This document shows, piece by piece, positions 29,050 through 34,033 of a DNA stretch of 38,082 nt (positions within the stretch are counted from its first letter, which is position 1; each line of letters starts with the position of its first letter). The notes beneath the pieces are model-generated. The model was not told where the DNA came from. It saw only the letters and a program-made list of their open reading frames with translations, and did not search any database. This stretch comes from a virus, in IMG/VR virus record IMGVR_UViG_3300044730_000332, positions 1 through 38,082 of that record. One strand, given 5' to 3'. The translations under genes and the position numbers were made by a program.

Positions 29050-29361
29050 ATGGCAACAGATAAAAAGTTTGCAGTAGCAGGCGTTTCAACATACGAAGGC
29101 AAGACCAAGGTTCGTTTCGCCAACGACACCATGCGTGTCAAGATCCTGGCCAAGAACGGTCACACAGACGTGCAGCTCGTGGATCTTCCACATGAGATGA
29201 CCAAAGCGGAGATCGGTCAGCACATGATCGCCACTGGCTTTGGCAAGGGCAACGCAGCTATCGAAGCTGCTGTAGCCTACGTAGTCAAGAAGAACCCTTC
29301 GGCCACAGCTGCCAAGGTAACTACAACTACTGTCGCGAAGGCAGAAGCTGTTGCTGAATAA
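29050..29361 (+). CDS. Conserved small phage protein (103 aa)
   Basis: AAAGAGG lies 9 nt before the ATG. The sequence MATDKKFAVAGVSTYEGKTKVRFANDTMRVKILAKNGHTDVQLVDLP is a beta-rich small domain seen in T4-like aquatic phages, followed by MTKAEIGQHMIATGF and an Ala/Thr/Lys-rich disordered tail. The codon choice is highly regular, as in strongly expressed genes. Its 3' UTR carries the second CCGATTCGCTCTCGG element and an excellent terminator, so this gene and the HTH-like gene share a tail layout. Function unknown; possibly an abundant early DNA- or polymerase-binding protein. Confidence 0.75.
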   Translation: MATDKKFAVAGVSTYEGKTKVRFANDTMRVKILAKNGHTDVQLVDLPHEMTKAEIGQHMIATGFGKGNAAIEAAVAYVVKKNPSATAAKVTTTTVAKAEAVAE

Positions 29362-29362
29362 C

Positions 29363-29377
29363 CCGATTCGCTCTCGG
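29363..29377 (+). ncRNA. 3' UTR element CCGATTCGCTCTCGG, candidate sRNA seed
   Basis: One change from the copy at 22382. CGCTCTC is complementary to the GAGAGCG leaders at 24546 and 27937, whereas the other copy fits GGAGCGA leaders. A strong terminator follows 18 nt later. Confidence 0.4.
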
Positions 29378-29395
29378 TAAGCAGCAACCTTGATA

Positions 29396-29428
29396 GAGAC
29401 CCTACTAACACTAGGGTCTCTTTTTTTT
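29396..29428 (+). terminator. Intrinsic terminator after the 103-aa gene
   Basis: Perfect 8-bp stem GAGACCCT/AGGGTCTC with a 9-nt loop, then eight T. Its last TC dinucleotides mark the left border of the YC-free island. Confidence 0.95.
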
Positions 29429-29430
29429 GG

Positions 29431-29459
29431 TTGACATTTTGGACAAAGTGCGTTATAAT
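29431..29459 (+). promoter_or_regulatory. Sigma70-like promoter of the 83-aa gene
   Basis: TTGACA, 17-bp spacer, TATAAT; leader with AAAGGACAC. It directly follows the terminator at 29396. Confidence 0.9.
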
Positions 29460-29488
29460 AACAACTTACACACACAAAAGGACACAAA

Positions 29489-29740
29489 ATGTTAACACAA
29501 TGCATAGCATACGCAAAGCTAGTTTACAACAAAAAACTTAACGCATACAAAATGCAAATTGCGTTTAACGTACACAAAGAGTTAGTAGGCACTAGCTATA
29601 AAATGCGCTTTCCTGTGCAAAGCAAATGCAACTACGTTAGTGGGGACTTACTTGCAGAAAATTTAGAAGCAGAAATGCAACGCACAATTATAACAGCAAG
29701 CAAGATGTTGCGCACAAACAACATTGTAGTAGTAGAGTAA
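29489..29740 (+). CDS. Hypothetical protein in the YC-free island (83 aa)
   Basis: MLTQCIAYAKLVYNKKLNAYKMQIAFNVHKELVGTSYKMRF reads as helix and strands, basic overall, followed by LLAENLEAEMQRTIITASKMLR and VVVE. It has one proline, encoded at the only TCC of the whole island. Ser codons are AGC/AGT, Phe TTT, Ile ATT/ATA. AAAGGACAC lies before the ATG. No family recognised. Confidence 0.7.
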   Translation: MLTQCIAYAKLVYNKKLNAYKMQIAFNVHKELVGTSYKMRFPVQSKCNYVSGDLLAENLEAEMQRTIITASKMLRTNNIVVVE

Positions 29741-29744
29741 AGCG

Positions 29745-29754
29745 TAGGGTTATT
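29745..29754 (+). other. Orphan right arm TAGGGTTATT, copy 1
   Basis: The same sequence is the right arm of the hairpin at 32885, but here no CCC-containing left arm exists. Similar pieces stand at 29974 and 30506. Confidence 0.4.
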
Positions 29755-29756
29755 AT

Positions 29757-29789
29757 AGCACACACTTGCATTTTGGACAAATGTGTGCT
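29757..29789. promoter_or_regulatory. Operator-like inverted repeat over the -35/-10 of the 47-aa gene
   Basis: AGCACACACTT (29757-29767) and AAATGTGTGCT (29779-29789) pair at 10 of 11 positions. The right arm ends on the first base of the -10 box. Confidence 0.6.
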
Positions 29790-29794
29790 ATAAT
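29766..29794 (+). promoter_or_regulatory. Promoter of the 47-aa gene
   Basis: TTGCAT, 17-bp spacer ending TGC, TATAAT; the -35 differs from the TTGACA of the other early promoters. Confidence 0.82.
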
Positions 29795-29817
29795 ATGTTT
29801 TTAACAGAAAGCAAACA

Positions 29818-29961
29818 ATGCAAAATACAAAAAGCAAATTAGACAGTTTAATGTTACAGTTACAAGCAGTGCTAGAAGAAGCAGAGCTAGACGAACACGT
29901 TGCAATACAAAACGCATTTAATGCGTTAGCATGTGCGCTAGACGACACAATTATAGCATAA
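29818..29961 (+). CDS. Hypothetical mini-protein in the YC-free island (47 aa)
   Basis: MQNTKSKLDSLMLQLQAVLEEAELDEHVAIQNAFNALACALDDTII is an acidic all-helical peptide, likely a coiled coil or dimer. It has no proline, and the gene holds no TC or CC. It has its own promoter with a palindrome and a modest ribosome site (AGAAAGC). No family recognised; the promoter and composition support it as real. Confidence 0.65.
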   Translation: MQNTKSKLDSLMLQLQAVLEEAELDEHVAIQNAFNALACALDDTIIA

Positions 29962-29984
29962 CACTACAGCGCATAGGGTTATTG

Positions 29985-30017
29985 CGCACACACTTGCATT
30001 TTGGACAAATGTGTGCT
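29985..30017. promoter_or_regulatory. Operator-like inverted repeat over the promoter of the 153-aa gene
   Basis: CGCACACACTT (29985-29995) and AAATGTGTGCT (30007-30017), 9 of 11 pairs, same place relative to the promoter as at 29757. Confidence 0.55.
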
Positions 30018-30022
30018 ATAAT
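29994..30022 (+). promoter_or_regulatory. Promoter of the 153-aa gene
   Basis: TTGCAT, 17-bp spacer ending TGC, TATAAT; nearly the same as the promoter at 29766 from the -35 through TATAATATGTTTTTAAC. Confidence 0.82.
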
Positions 30023-30044
30023 ATGTTTTTAACTAGGAGCAAAC

Positions 30045-30506
30045 ATGCAAAATACAACACAGTATATTACAGAAGCAGAAGGCGGCTACGAGCTGTGCAT
30101 TACACTTGACAACGAGCAGTGTGCGGGCGTTAACGTTGAGAGCATTACTATGTTTATTAGCAATGTAAACGACGCAGAAGACGGCGACGAAGCTTGCTAT
30201 TACGATGGGGACTTAGCTGTTAACTACAACATAGACACTTTGCAAAACGATGAGACAGCGCAGACAATGGGAACGCTGTTAGTGCGCAACATACACAGCG
30301 AAGACGAAGTTACTGCTGTTATGGGACAGTTTTATTGGGAGGGAGCATTTACACAACGTTTAAATGCTATACTTGTGGAACACGGCTTTACTGCTAACAC
30401 AGTACACACTAGCGAGTGGGGCATGCAAGACGAGGGACGTGCAAGCTACGACGCTTGCGAGCTTGCGGACGAGATACGCAATATAATGCAAACTGCTACA
30501 GCGTAA
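30045..30506 (+). CDS. Proline-free acidic protein in the YC-free island (153 aa)
   Basis: TAGGAGC lies before the ATG. The N-terminal half is strand-rich and acidic (ITLDNEQCAGVNVESITMFISNVNDAEDGDEACYYDGDLAV). The C-terminal part, FTQRLNAILVEHGFTANTVHTSEWGMQDEGRASYD, aligns with the end of the 112-aa product at 30583 (shared GF.A..V..SE.GMQ....S.D), so the two are paralogues. It contains no proline; the gene has no TC or CC in 462 nt. Function unknown. Separate promoters with a common operator suggest joint control of the family. Confidence 0.78.
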   Translation: MQNTTQYITEAEGGYELCITLDNEQCAGVNVESITMFISNVNDAEDGDEACYYDGDLAVNYNIDTLQNDETAQTMGTLLVRNIHSEDEVTAVMGQFYWEGAFTQRLNAILVEHGFTANTVHTSEWGMQDEGRASYDACELADEIRNIMQTATA

Positions 30507-30519
30507 AGGGTTATTATAT

Positions 30520-30550
30520 AGCACACTTGCAATTTGGACGCAAGTGTGCT
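30520..30550. promoter_or_regulatory. Perfect 11-bp inverted repeat over the promoter of the 112-aa gene
   Basis: AGCACACTTGC (30520-30530) and GCAAGTGTGCT (30540-30550). Compared with the repeats at 29757 and 29985 both arms have changed together, keeping the symmetry. Confidence 0.65.
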
Positions 30551-30555
30551 ATAAT
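30527..30555 (+). promoter_or_regulatory. Promoter of the 112-aa gene
   Basis: TTGCAA, 17-bp spacer ending TGC, TATAAT. Confidence 0.82.
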
Positions 30556-30582
30556 ACATTTTTAAGCAACAAAGGAAACACA

Positions 30583-30921
30583 ATGTATAAAATTAACGCA
30601 ACACTAAACACAAATGGCAACGGCTATTGGAGCAGCACTAAAGCGGCTGTAGAGATTACAGCATTGCAACTTGCATACACAAACGACGAGCTGGACTTTG
30701 GCGAACTACGTGTGCGCTTTAACACAGCAACTTGGGACACAAGCAAGCTGGGGCTTATATACACAGACAAACAGTTTATGCGAGAGCTTAAAGAGCTGTT
30801 AACTGCTAAGGGCTTTGACGCTAGCGATGTAAGCTACAGCGAGCAGGGCATGCAAGGGGACACTTATGTTAGCTGTGACGTGGGACAATGTTTTATTAAC
30901 ACGTTTATGCAACACGCATAA
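30583..30921 (+). CDS. Proline-free paralogue in the YC-free island (112 aa)
   Basis: AAAGGAAAC precedes the ATG; the frame upstream crosses the promoter. The sequence has MYKINATLNTNGNGYWSSTKAAVEITALQLAYTND, a beta-rich start, and ends FMRELKELLTAKGFDASDVSYSEQGMQGDTYVSCDVG, matching the C-terminus of the 153-aa product. No proline, no TC or CC. The SEQGMQ motif occurs, as far as I recall, in scattered phage hypothetical proteins. Last gene of the island; the border follows 17 nt after its stop. Confidence 0.75.
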   Translation: MYKINATLNTNGNGYWSSTKAAVEITALQLAYTNDELDFGELRVRFNTATWDTSKLGLIYTDKQFMRELKELLTAKGFDASDVSYSEQGMQGDTYVSCDVGQCFINTFMQHA

Positions 30922-30936
30922 CAGCACAGGGGCGGT

Positions 30937-30947
30937 GGCCCCGCTGC
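30937..30947 (+). repeat. GGCCCCGCTGC short repeat, copy 5
   Basis: Forms a hairpin with the upstream GGGGC (30929-30945 region), and its CC marks the right border of the YC-free island. Confidence 0.6.
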
Positions 30948-30955
30948 TGTAGGGG

Positions 30956-30984
30956 TTGACACTTTCTTCGTTTGGTTGTATAAT
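30956..30984 (+). promoter_or_regulatory. Sigma70-like promoter of the 129-aa gene, overlapping a T4-type octamer
   Basis: TTGACA, 17-bp spacer, TATAAT. The next bases read TATAAATA (30984-30991), the full T4 late octamer, running into the ATG at 30991. The early message would be leaderless. Confidence 0.85.
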
Positions 30985-30990
30985 ATAAAT

Positions 30991-31380
30991 ATGAACATGA
31001 CAGAACTATTCATCGCAACTCTCCTAGGGATCTTGATAGGATGGCAGGCTGCCAAGCGTGTGCATCTACAGGGATTCCGTGACCTACTACGAGCCTTGAA
31101 GGTCACGGAAGAGGATCTACTCCGAGCCATGATCAAGGTCCAATCAGGTGAATGGCAGCCGGATGAAGATGAGGGAGCCAAGGATGGCACAGTGGTTGAT
31201 GTCAAACTTGAGCAACAGGGCACAGAGATCTTCGCTTATCGCAAGAGTGATAACCAGTTCCTGGCACAGGGATCAAACGCAGACACGTTGATCGAGAGAT
31301 TGACCCAAAACCTCACACCCTGTAAGGTGGTTGTGGCCCAAGAGGACGGCGCTGATCTGTTGCAGAAAAGCCACACCTAA
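30991..31380 (+). CDS. Membrane-anchored protein (129 aa)
   Basis: The ATG is 6 nt after the -10 box; there is no ribosome site (a second ATG is two codons on). An N-terminal membrane segment (ELFIATLLGILIGWQAA) is followed by a helical, charged cytoplasmic region (GFRDLLRALKVTEEDLLRAMIKV), then a small alpha/beta domain (VVDVKLEQQGTEIFAYRKSDNQFLAQGSNADTLIERL) resembling phage proteins with a FAYR..DN.FLAQG pattern. Function unknown. Confidence 0.68.
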   Translation: MNMTELFIATLLGILIGWQAAKRVHLQGFRDLLRALKVTEEDLLRAMIKVQSGEWQPDEDEGAKDGTVVDVKLEQQGTEIFAYRKSDNQFLAQGSNADTLIERLTQNLTPCKVVVAQEDGADLLQKSHT

Positions 31381-31385
31381 TTTGG

Positions 31386-31414
31386 TTGACAATCTGGCTC
31401 ATCAGTGTTATAAT
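31386..31414 (+). promoter_or_regulatory. Sigma70-like promoter of the 76-aa gene
   Basis: TTGACA, 17-bp spacer ending TGT, TATAAT. The ATG at 31421 is 6 nt after the -10, so the message should be leaderless. Confidence 0.88.
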
Positions 31415-31420
31415 ACACAC

Positions 31421-31651
31421 ATGAACAGAACAAATGACATCTTACAGTGGACCGGAGCAGCGGCCATTATCGCCATGCATGTGCTCAACGCCATGGGTCC
31501 TGAAGCATATCCCTGGAACATCATCGCAGCATTCATAGGCACAGTGGCATTCCTTGCATGGACCGTGCGTGTGCGTAACTTACCTCAGTTCACTGTCAAC
31601 GTGGTAGCACTGCTGATAGGCTTTGTGGGACTATACAAGGCATTTGGATAA
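31421..31651 (+). CDS. Small membrane protein (76 aa)
   Basis: Three hydrophobic stretches (LQWTGAAAIIAMHVLNAMG, NIIAAFIGTVAFLAWTV and FTVNVVALLIGFVGLY) indicate a three-pass inner-membrane protein with short loops. The start is fixed by the -10 box 6 nt upstream; no Shine-Dalgarno sequence. The next gene follows after 16 nt. Similar small three-pass proteins occur in many large phages without known role. Confidence 0.68.
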   Translation: MNRTNDILQWTGAAAIIAMHVLNAMGPEAYPWNIIAAFIGTVAFLAWTVRVRNLPQFTVNVVALLIGFVGLYKAFG

Positions 31652-31667
31652 CAACAAGGAGCAGATC

Positions 31668-31922
31668 ATGAACAAATTCTTGGAATTCACTGTGCTGACC
31701 GCAGACGAACAAGCAATGATACAACAATATCGCAGTCCTGTCAACGAACTCAGCGTGGTCAAACAGGTTCCTATAGCTGAGGCTGAATACTTCAGGGCCT
31801 TGGTCAAACGAGCCAGTCCCGGGCAGCGTGTTCGTGTGCGCTATCGTGGACCTAGATACGATCACATGCGCCAGACCACACTTCGCAGCAACGCGGTTCA
31901 CGTTTCTATCTATGCGGACTAA
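31668..31922 (+). CDS. Hypothetical protein (84 aa)
   Basis: CAAGGAGCAG lies 5 nt before the ATG. The N-terminal part (MNKFLEFTVLTADEQAMIQQYRSP) is helical; the C-terminal part is basic and beta-like (SPGQRVRVRYRGPRYDHMRQTTLRSNAVHVSIYAD), perhaps nucleic-acid binding. Downstream lies the methyltransferase with its own late box. Function unknown. Confidence 0.62.
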   Translation: MNKFLEFTVLTADEQAMIQQYRSPVNELSVVKQVPIAEAEYFRALVKRASPGQRVRVRYRGPRYDHMRQTTLRSNAVHVSIYAD

Positions 31923-31929
31923 CCCCACG

Positions 31930-31935
31930 TAAATA
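31930..31935 (+). promoter_or_regulatory. Late-type box TAAATA for the DNA methyltransferase
   Basis: TAAATA, then TCAC, then the ATG at 31940. Confidence 0.6.
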
Positions 31936-31939
31936 TCAC

Positions 31940-32887
31940 ATGCAGACCAACATCATTCACCTACAAGACTGCGTGGCCGGCATGCTGTCCCTGCCCGCAG
32001 CCAGTGTGGACATGGTCACAACTTCCCCGCCCTACAACCTAGGCATTGACTACAGCACCTATCAGGACAACAAACCCAGACAGGAATACCTAGAATGGTT
32101 GGACGGGGTGTTTGCTGCCGTCAAGCACTGCCTCAAAGACACAGGCCACTTTTGGTTGAACATGGGCTACAGCAACATCGATCCCTGGGTGGGCATGGAT
32201 GTGGCCATGATCGCTCGCAGACATTTCGTCCTGCAGAACAACTTTGCCTGGGTCAAAAGCATCGCAGTCAATGACGTGACTTCTGGGCATTTCAAACCCA
32301 TCAACAGCACACGATTCGCTAATCCCACGTGGGAACATCTGTTTCACTTCACCAAAACCGGCGCTGTGGTCTGTGACAAGTTGGCGGTTGGAGTGCCTTA
32401 CATGTGGGACTGCAACATTGACAACTCCGGTCGCGTTCGCGGGCGCTTGGCCAAGAAGATGGGATTCACAGACATCAAAGACTTCAATCGTCGAGCCACT
32501 GCTGCTGAACAGGCCAAACTCGCAGCTGATCTAGCACAGAAGATGGCTGCTCAGAAACCACGTCCAGATGTGCGATGCCGGGGCAACAGCTGGTATGTGC
32601 CCTATGATACCATAGCCAATCGAGAGCTACACAGGGGCAGTCATCCCGCCACGTTCCCCGTGGCCCTAATCGAACAGTGCATACGGTTCAGCGGAGTCAA
32701 GTCGGGAGTGTTGGTGGATCCATTCATGGGATCAGGAACCAGTGCTGTGGCCGCGCAGCGTCAGGGCTTGGACTACATTGGATTTGACATTGATGCAGAC
32801 TACATCCAGTTTGCTGAAGATAGGATCCGTGATCAAGCCCAGGGATCTGCGCCATTGAATCCCCTGTTTTTCGAAGCTACGGAATAA
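31940..32887 (+). CDS. Site-specific DNA methyltransferase (beta class)
   Basis: 315 residues. Catalytic motif TTSPPYNLGIDY with SPPY at 29-32 comes first, and the AdoMet-binding motif VLVDPFMGSGTSAVAA near residues 257-272 comes last: this IV-before-I order defines the beta class (N4-cytosine or N6-adenine). The central region (NSWYVPYDTIANRELHRGSHPATFPVALIEQCIR) is typical. All core motifs look intact. There is no neighbouring restriction gene, so it is probably an orphan enzyme that protects phage DNA. It is the only recognised enzyme in the early region with a leaderless TAAATA start, so it may be made late. Confidence 0.92.
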   Translation: MQTNIIHLQDCVAGMLSLPAASVDMVTTSPPYNLGIDYSTYQDNKPRQEYLEWLDGVFAAVKHCLKDTGHFWLNMGYSNIDPWVGMDVAMIARRHFVLQNNFAWVKSIAVNDVTSGHFKPINSTRFANPTWEHLFHFTKTGAVVCDKLAVGVPYMWDCNIDNSGRVRGRLAKKMGFTDIKDFNRRATAAEQAKLAADLAQKMAAQKPRPDVRCRGNSWYVPYDTIANRELHRGSHPATFPVALIEQCIRFSGVKSGVLVDPFMGSGTSAVAAQRQGLDYIGFDIDADYIQFAEDRIRDQAQGSAPLNPLFFEATE

Positions 32888-32910
32888 CCCTACTCGATCT
32901 AGGGTTATAT
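32885..32910 (+). terminator. Terminator-like hairpin after the methyltransferase
   Basis: Perfect 8-bp stem TAACCCTA/TAGGGTTA with a 7-nt loop, followed by TATTTG; a weak U-tract. Confidence 0.55.
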
Positions 32911-32920
32911 TTGAATTTGG

Positions 32921-32949
32921 TTGACAACCCAGCCAATCTGTCATATAAT
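32921..32949 (+). promoter_or_regulatory. Sigma70-like promoter of the 68-aa gene
   Basis: TTGACA, 17-bp spacer, TATAAT, then the common leader with AAGGAGCGA. Confidence 0.9.
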
Positions 32950-32987
32950 AGACACATAGCAACAAAGAAACACAGAAGGAGCGATAT

Positions 32988-33194
32988 ATGACAATAACAG
33001 TAGCACAGATGATCCAGGCATTGCAGGCATTGCCTCAGGACGCAGAGTTGGTAGTAACCGAGAGTGGTTATTACTGCTATGGCGAGTTTGCAACTATCAT
33101 GTTGCCAGAAGCCTACACAGTAGAAGGTGAAGACGAAGACGTTGCCCGGGGCACACAAGTCTACCGCATTGGTCACAGTCACCAAAGCTACTAA
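32988..33194 (+). CDS. Small acidic protein (68 aa)
   Basis: AAGGAGCGAT lies just before the ATG. MTITVAQMIQALQALPQDAELVVTESGYYCYGEFATIML has the layout of small phage proteins with a VxEMIxxLxxLPQDAEV start, known from many phages but of unknown function; the rest is acidic. It may be a regulator or an inhibitor by its size and expression, but nothing shows this. Confidence 0.65.
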   Translation: MTITVAQMIQALQALPQDAELVVTESGYYCYGEFATIMLPEAYTVEGEDEDVARGTQVYRIGHSHQSY

Positions 33195-33206
33195 TAACCT
33201 GAGTGG

Positions 33207-33235
33207 TTGACAGGTTATCCAAAAGGTGTTATAAT
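33207..33235 (+). promoter_or_regulatory. Sigma70-like promoter of the 130-aa gene
   Basis: TTGACA, 17-bp spacer ending TGT, TATAAT, then a leader with AGGAGCGAA. AACCTG/CAGGTT forms a small inverted repeat over the -35. Confidence 0.9.
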
Positions 33236-33270
33236 ACACACATAGTAACAAAGCAATAGGAGCGAACCAA

Positions 33271-33663
33271 ATGGCTAAAGTAAATTATGACAACTTCGCC
33301 TCGTTTGATATCAACGAGTGCTGTGACCACTTTGACTCAGAGAAGCCCAGCAACTGGAAGAAGATCGGTAAGTTCATCGTAGCAGACGGACAGGACTACT
33401 TGCAGGTCCTGGAAGAGGGTTTTGACTACGATAGAGAAGACATTGGTGATGGCGAGTATGCGGCCTTTGACGCAGGCGTCAAGTATGCGCTGACAAAGAT
33501 GAACATTGCCTTTGAAGCAGCCGGTTTGGACCTTCAGATCTGCTCTGTGGACCTGGTAGAAAGCATGGGATTCGTGTTAGTGCGCACTGACGATGAGCCC
33601 GAGGATTTCGTCAAGCGTGTGCTGAAAAAGCCCGTGATGATGGTAGAAAGCTGGGTGGACTAA
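33271..33663 (+). CDS. Hypothetical acidic protein (130 aa)
   Basis: GGAGCGAACCAA precedes the ATG. The protein is acidic and Asp/Glu-rich (NECCDHFDSEKPSNWKKIGKF, then FDYDREDIGDGEYAAFDAGVKYALTKMN) and ends VKRVLKKPVMMVESWVD. No family recognised. Followed by a spacer with a strong inverted repeat (33672-33728). Confidence 0.65.
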   Translation: MAKVNYDNFASFDINECCDHFDSEKPSNWKKIGKFIVADGQDYLQVLEEGFDYDREDIGDGEYAAFDAGVKYALTKMNIAFEAAGLDLQICSVDLVESMGFVLVRTDDEPEDFVKRVLKKPVMMVESWVD

Positions 33664-33671
33664 TTGCCAAA

Positions 33672-33728
33672 GTGTCAACCCTACCACTAGACCCTGCAAC
33701 TCGCCTGGGCACTTCGTGGGGTTGACAC
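33672..33728. repeat. Perfect 10-bp inverted repeat whose right arm holds a -35 box
   Basis: GTGTCAACCC (33672-33681) and GGGTTGACAC (33719-33728), 37 nt apart. The right arm contains the TTGACA of the next promoter. It could be a looped terminator for the upstream gene, or a paired operator. Confidence 0.6.
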
Positions 33729-33750
33729 AGAGGCTTTTTGGTTGTATAAT
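33722..33750 (+). promoter_or_regulatory. Sigma70-like promoter of the 67-aa gene
   Basis: TTGACA, 17-bp spacer, TATAAT, then a leader with AAAGGAGCGG. Confidence 0.88.
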
Positions 33751-33776
33751 CAACACATAGCAACAAAGGAGCGGCA

Positions 33777-33980
33777 ATGATCAAGAACAAAGAATTAGCG
33801 TTTGAACTGTTTCTAAAAGACATGGAGCAACCTGTGTTTCAATTTGCCATCTATCGCAGTTTCAAAAGATGGGCAGACCTTAGAGATCAATTGGTAAAAG
33901 TCTATGTGGACAAGACCGGGATCCCTGCTAATGAGTTCCACTCTCAAATAGCCCTAAAGAACGCAGGGTTATTGGGTTGA
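33777..33980 (+). CDS. Hypothetical helical protein (67 aa)
   Basis: AAAGGAGCGGCAATG fixes the start. MIKNKELAFELFLKDMEQPVFQFAIYRSFKRWADLRDQLVKVYVDKTG is a run of amphipathic helices with basic patches. No family recognised. Its stop lies in the -35 of the next promoter. Confidence 0.62.
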   Translation: MIKNKELAFELFLKDMEQPVFQFAIYRSFKRWADLRDQLVKVYVDKTGIPANEFHSQIALKNAGLLG

Positions 33981-34005
33981 CAAATTGGCTGCTTGATCGT
34001 ATAAT
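33977..34005 (+). promoter_or_regulatory. Sigma70-like promoter of the 115-aa gene
   Basis: TTGACA, 17-bp spacer, TATAAT, then a leader with AAAGGAGCA. Confidence 0.9.
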
Positions 34006-34033
34006 AAACACATACACACACAAAGGAGCAACA

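Larger units (their letters stand above)
29421..30938 (+). other. YC-depleted island (TC and CC almost absent on the plus strand)
   Basis: Read base by base: after 29420 the only TC or CC on the plus strand is one TCC at 29611-29613, until CC at 30939-30940. The run 29614-30938 (1325 nt) has none. GA and GG (the same dinucleotides on the other strand) are common. The rule holds in coding and intergenic parts alike, over four genes and their promoters. Confidence 0.95.

Noticed and set aside
29757-30550. The three similar palindromes considered as a CRISPR-like array
   Set aside because: Spacing is several hundred bases, each sits on a promoter, and genes lie between them.
31940-32887. Methyltransferase as part of a restriction-modification system
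   Set aside because: No restriction gene lies next to it; the PD-(D/E)XK candidate is 4.6 kb away and differently regulated.
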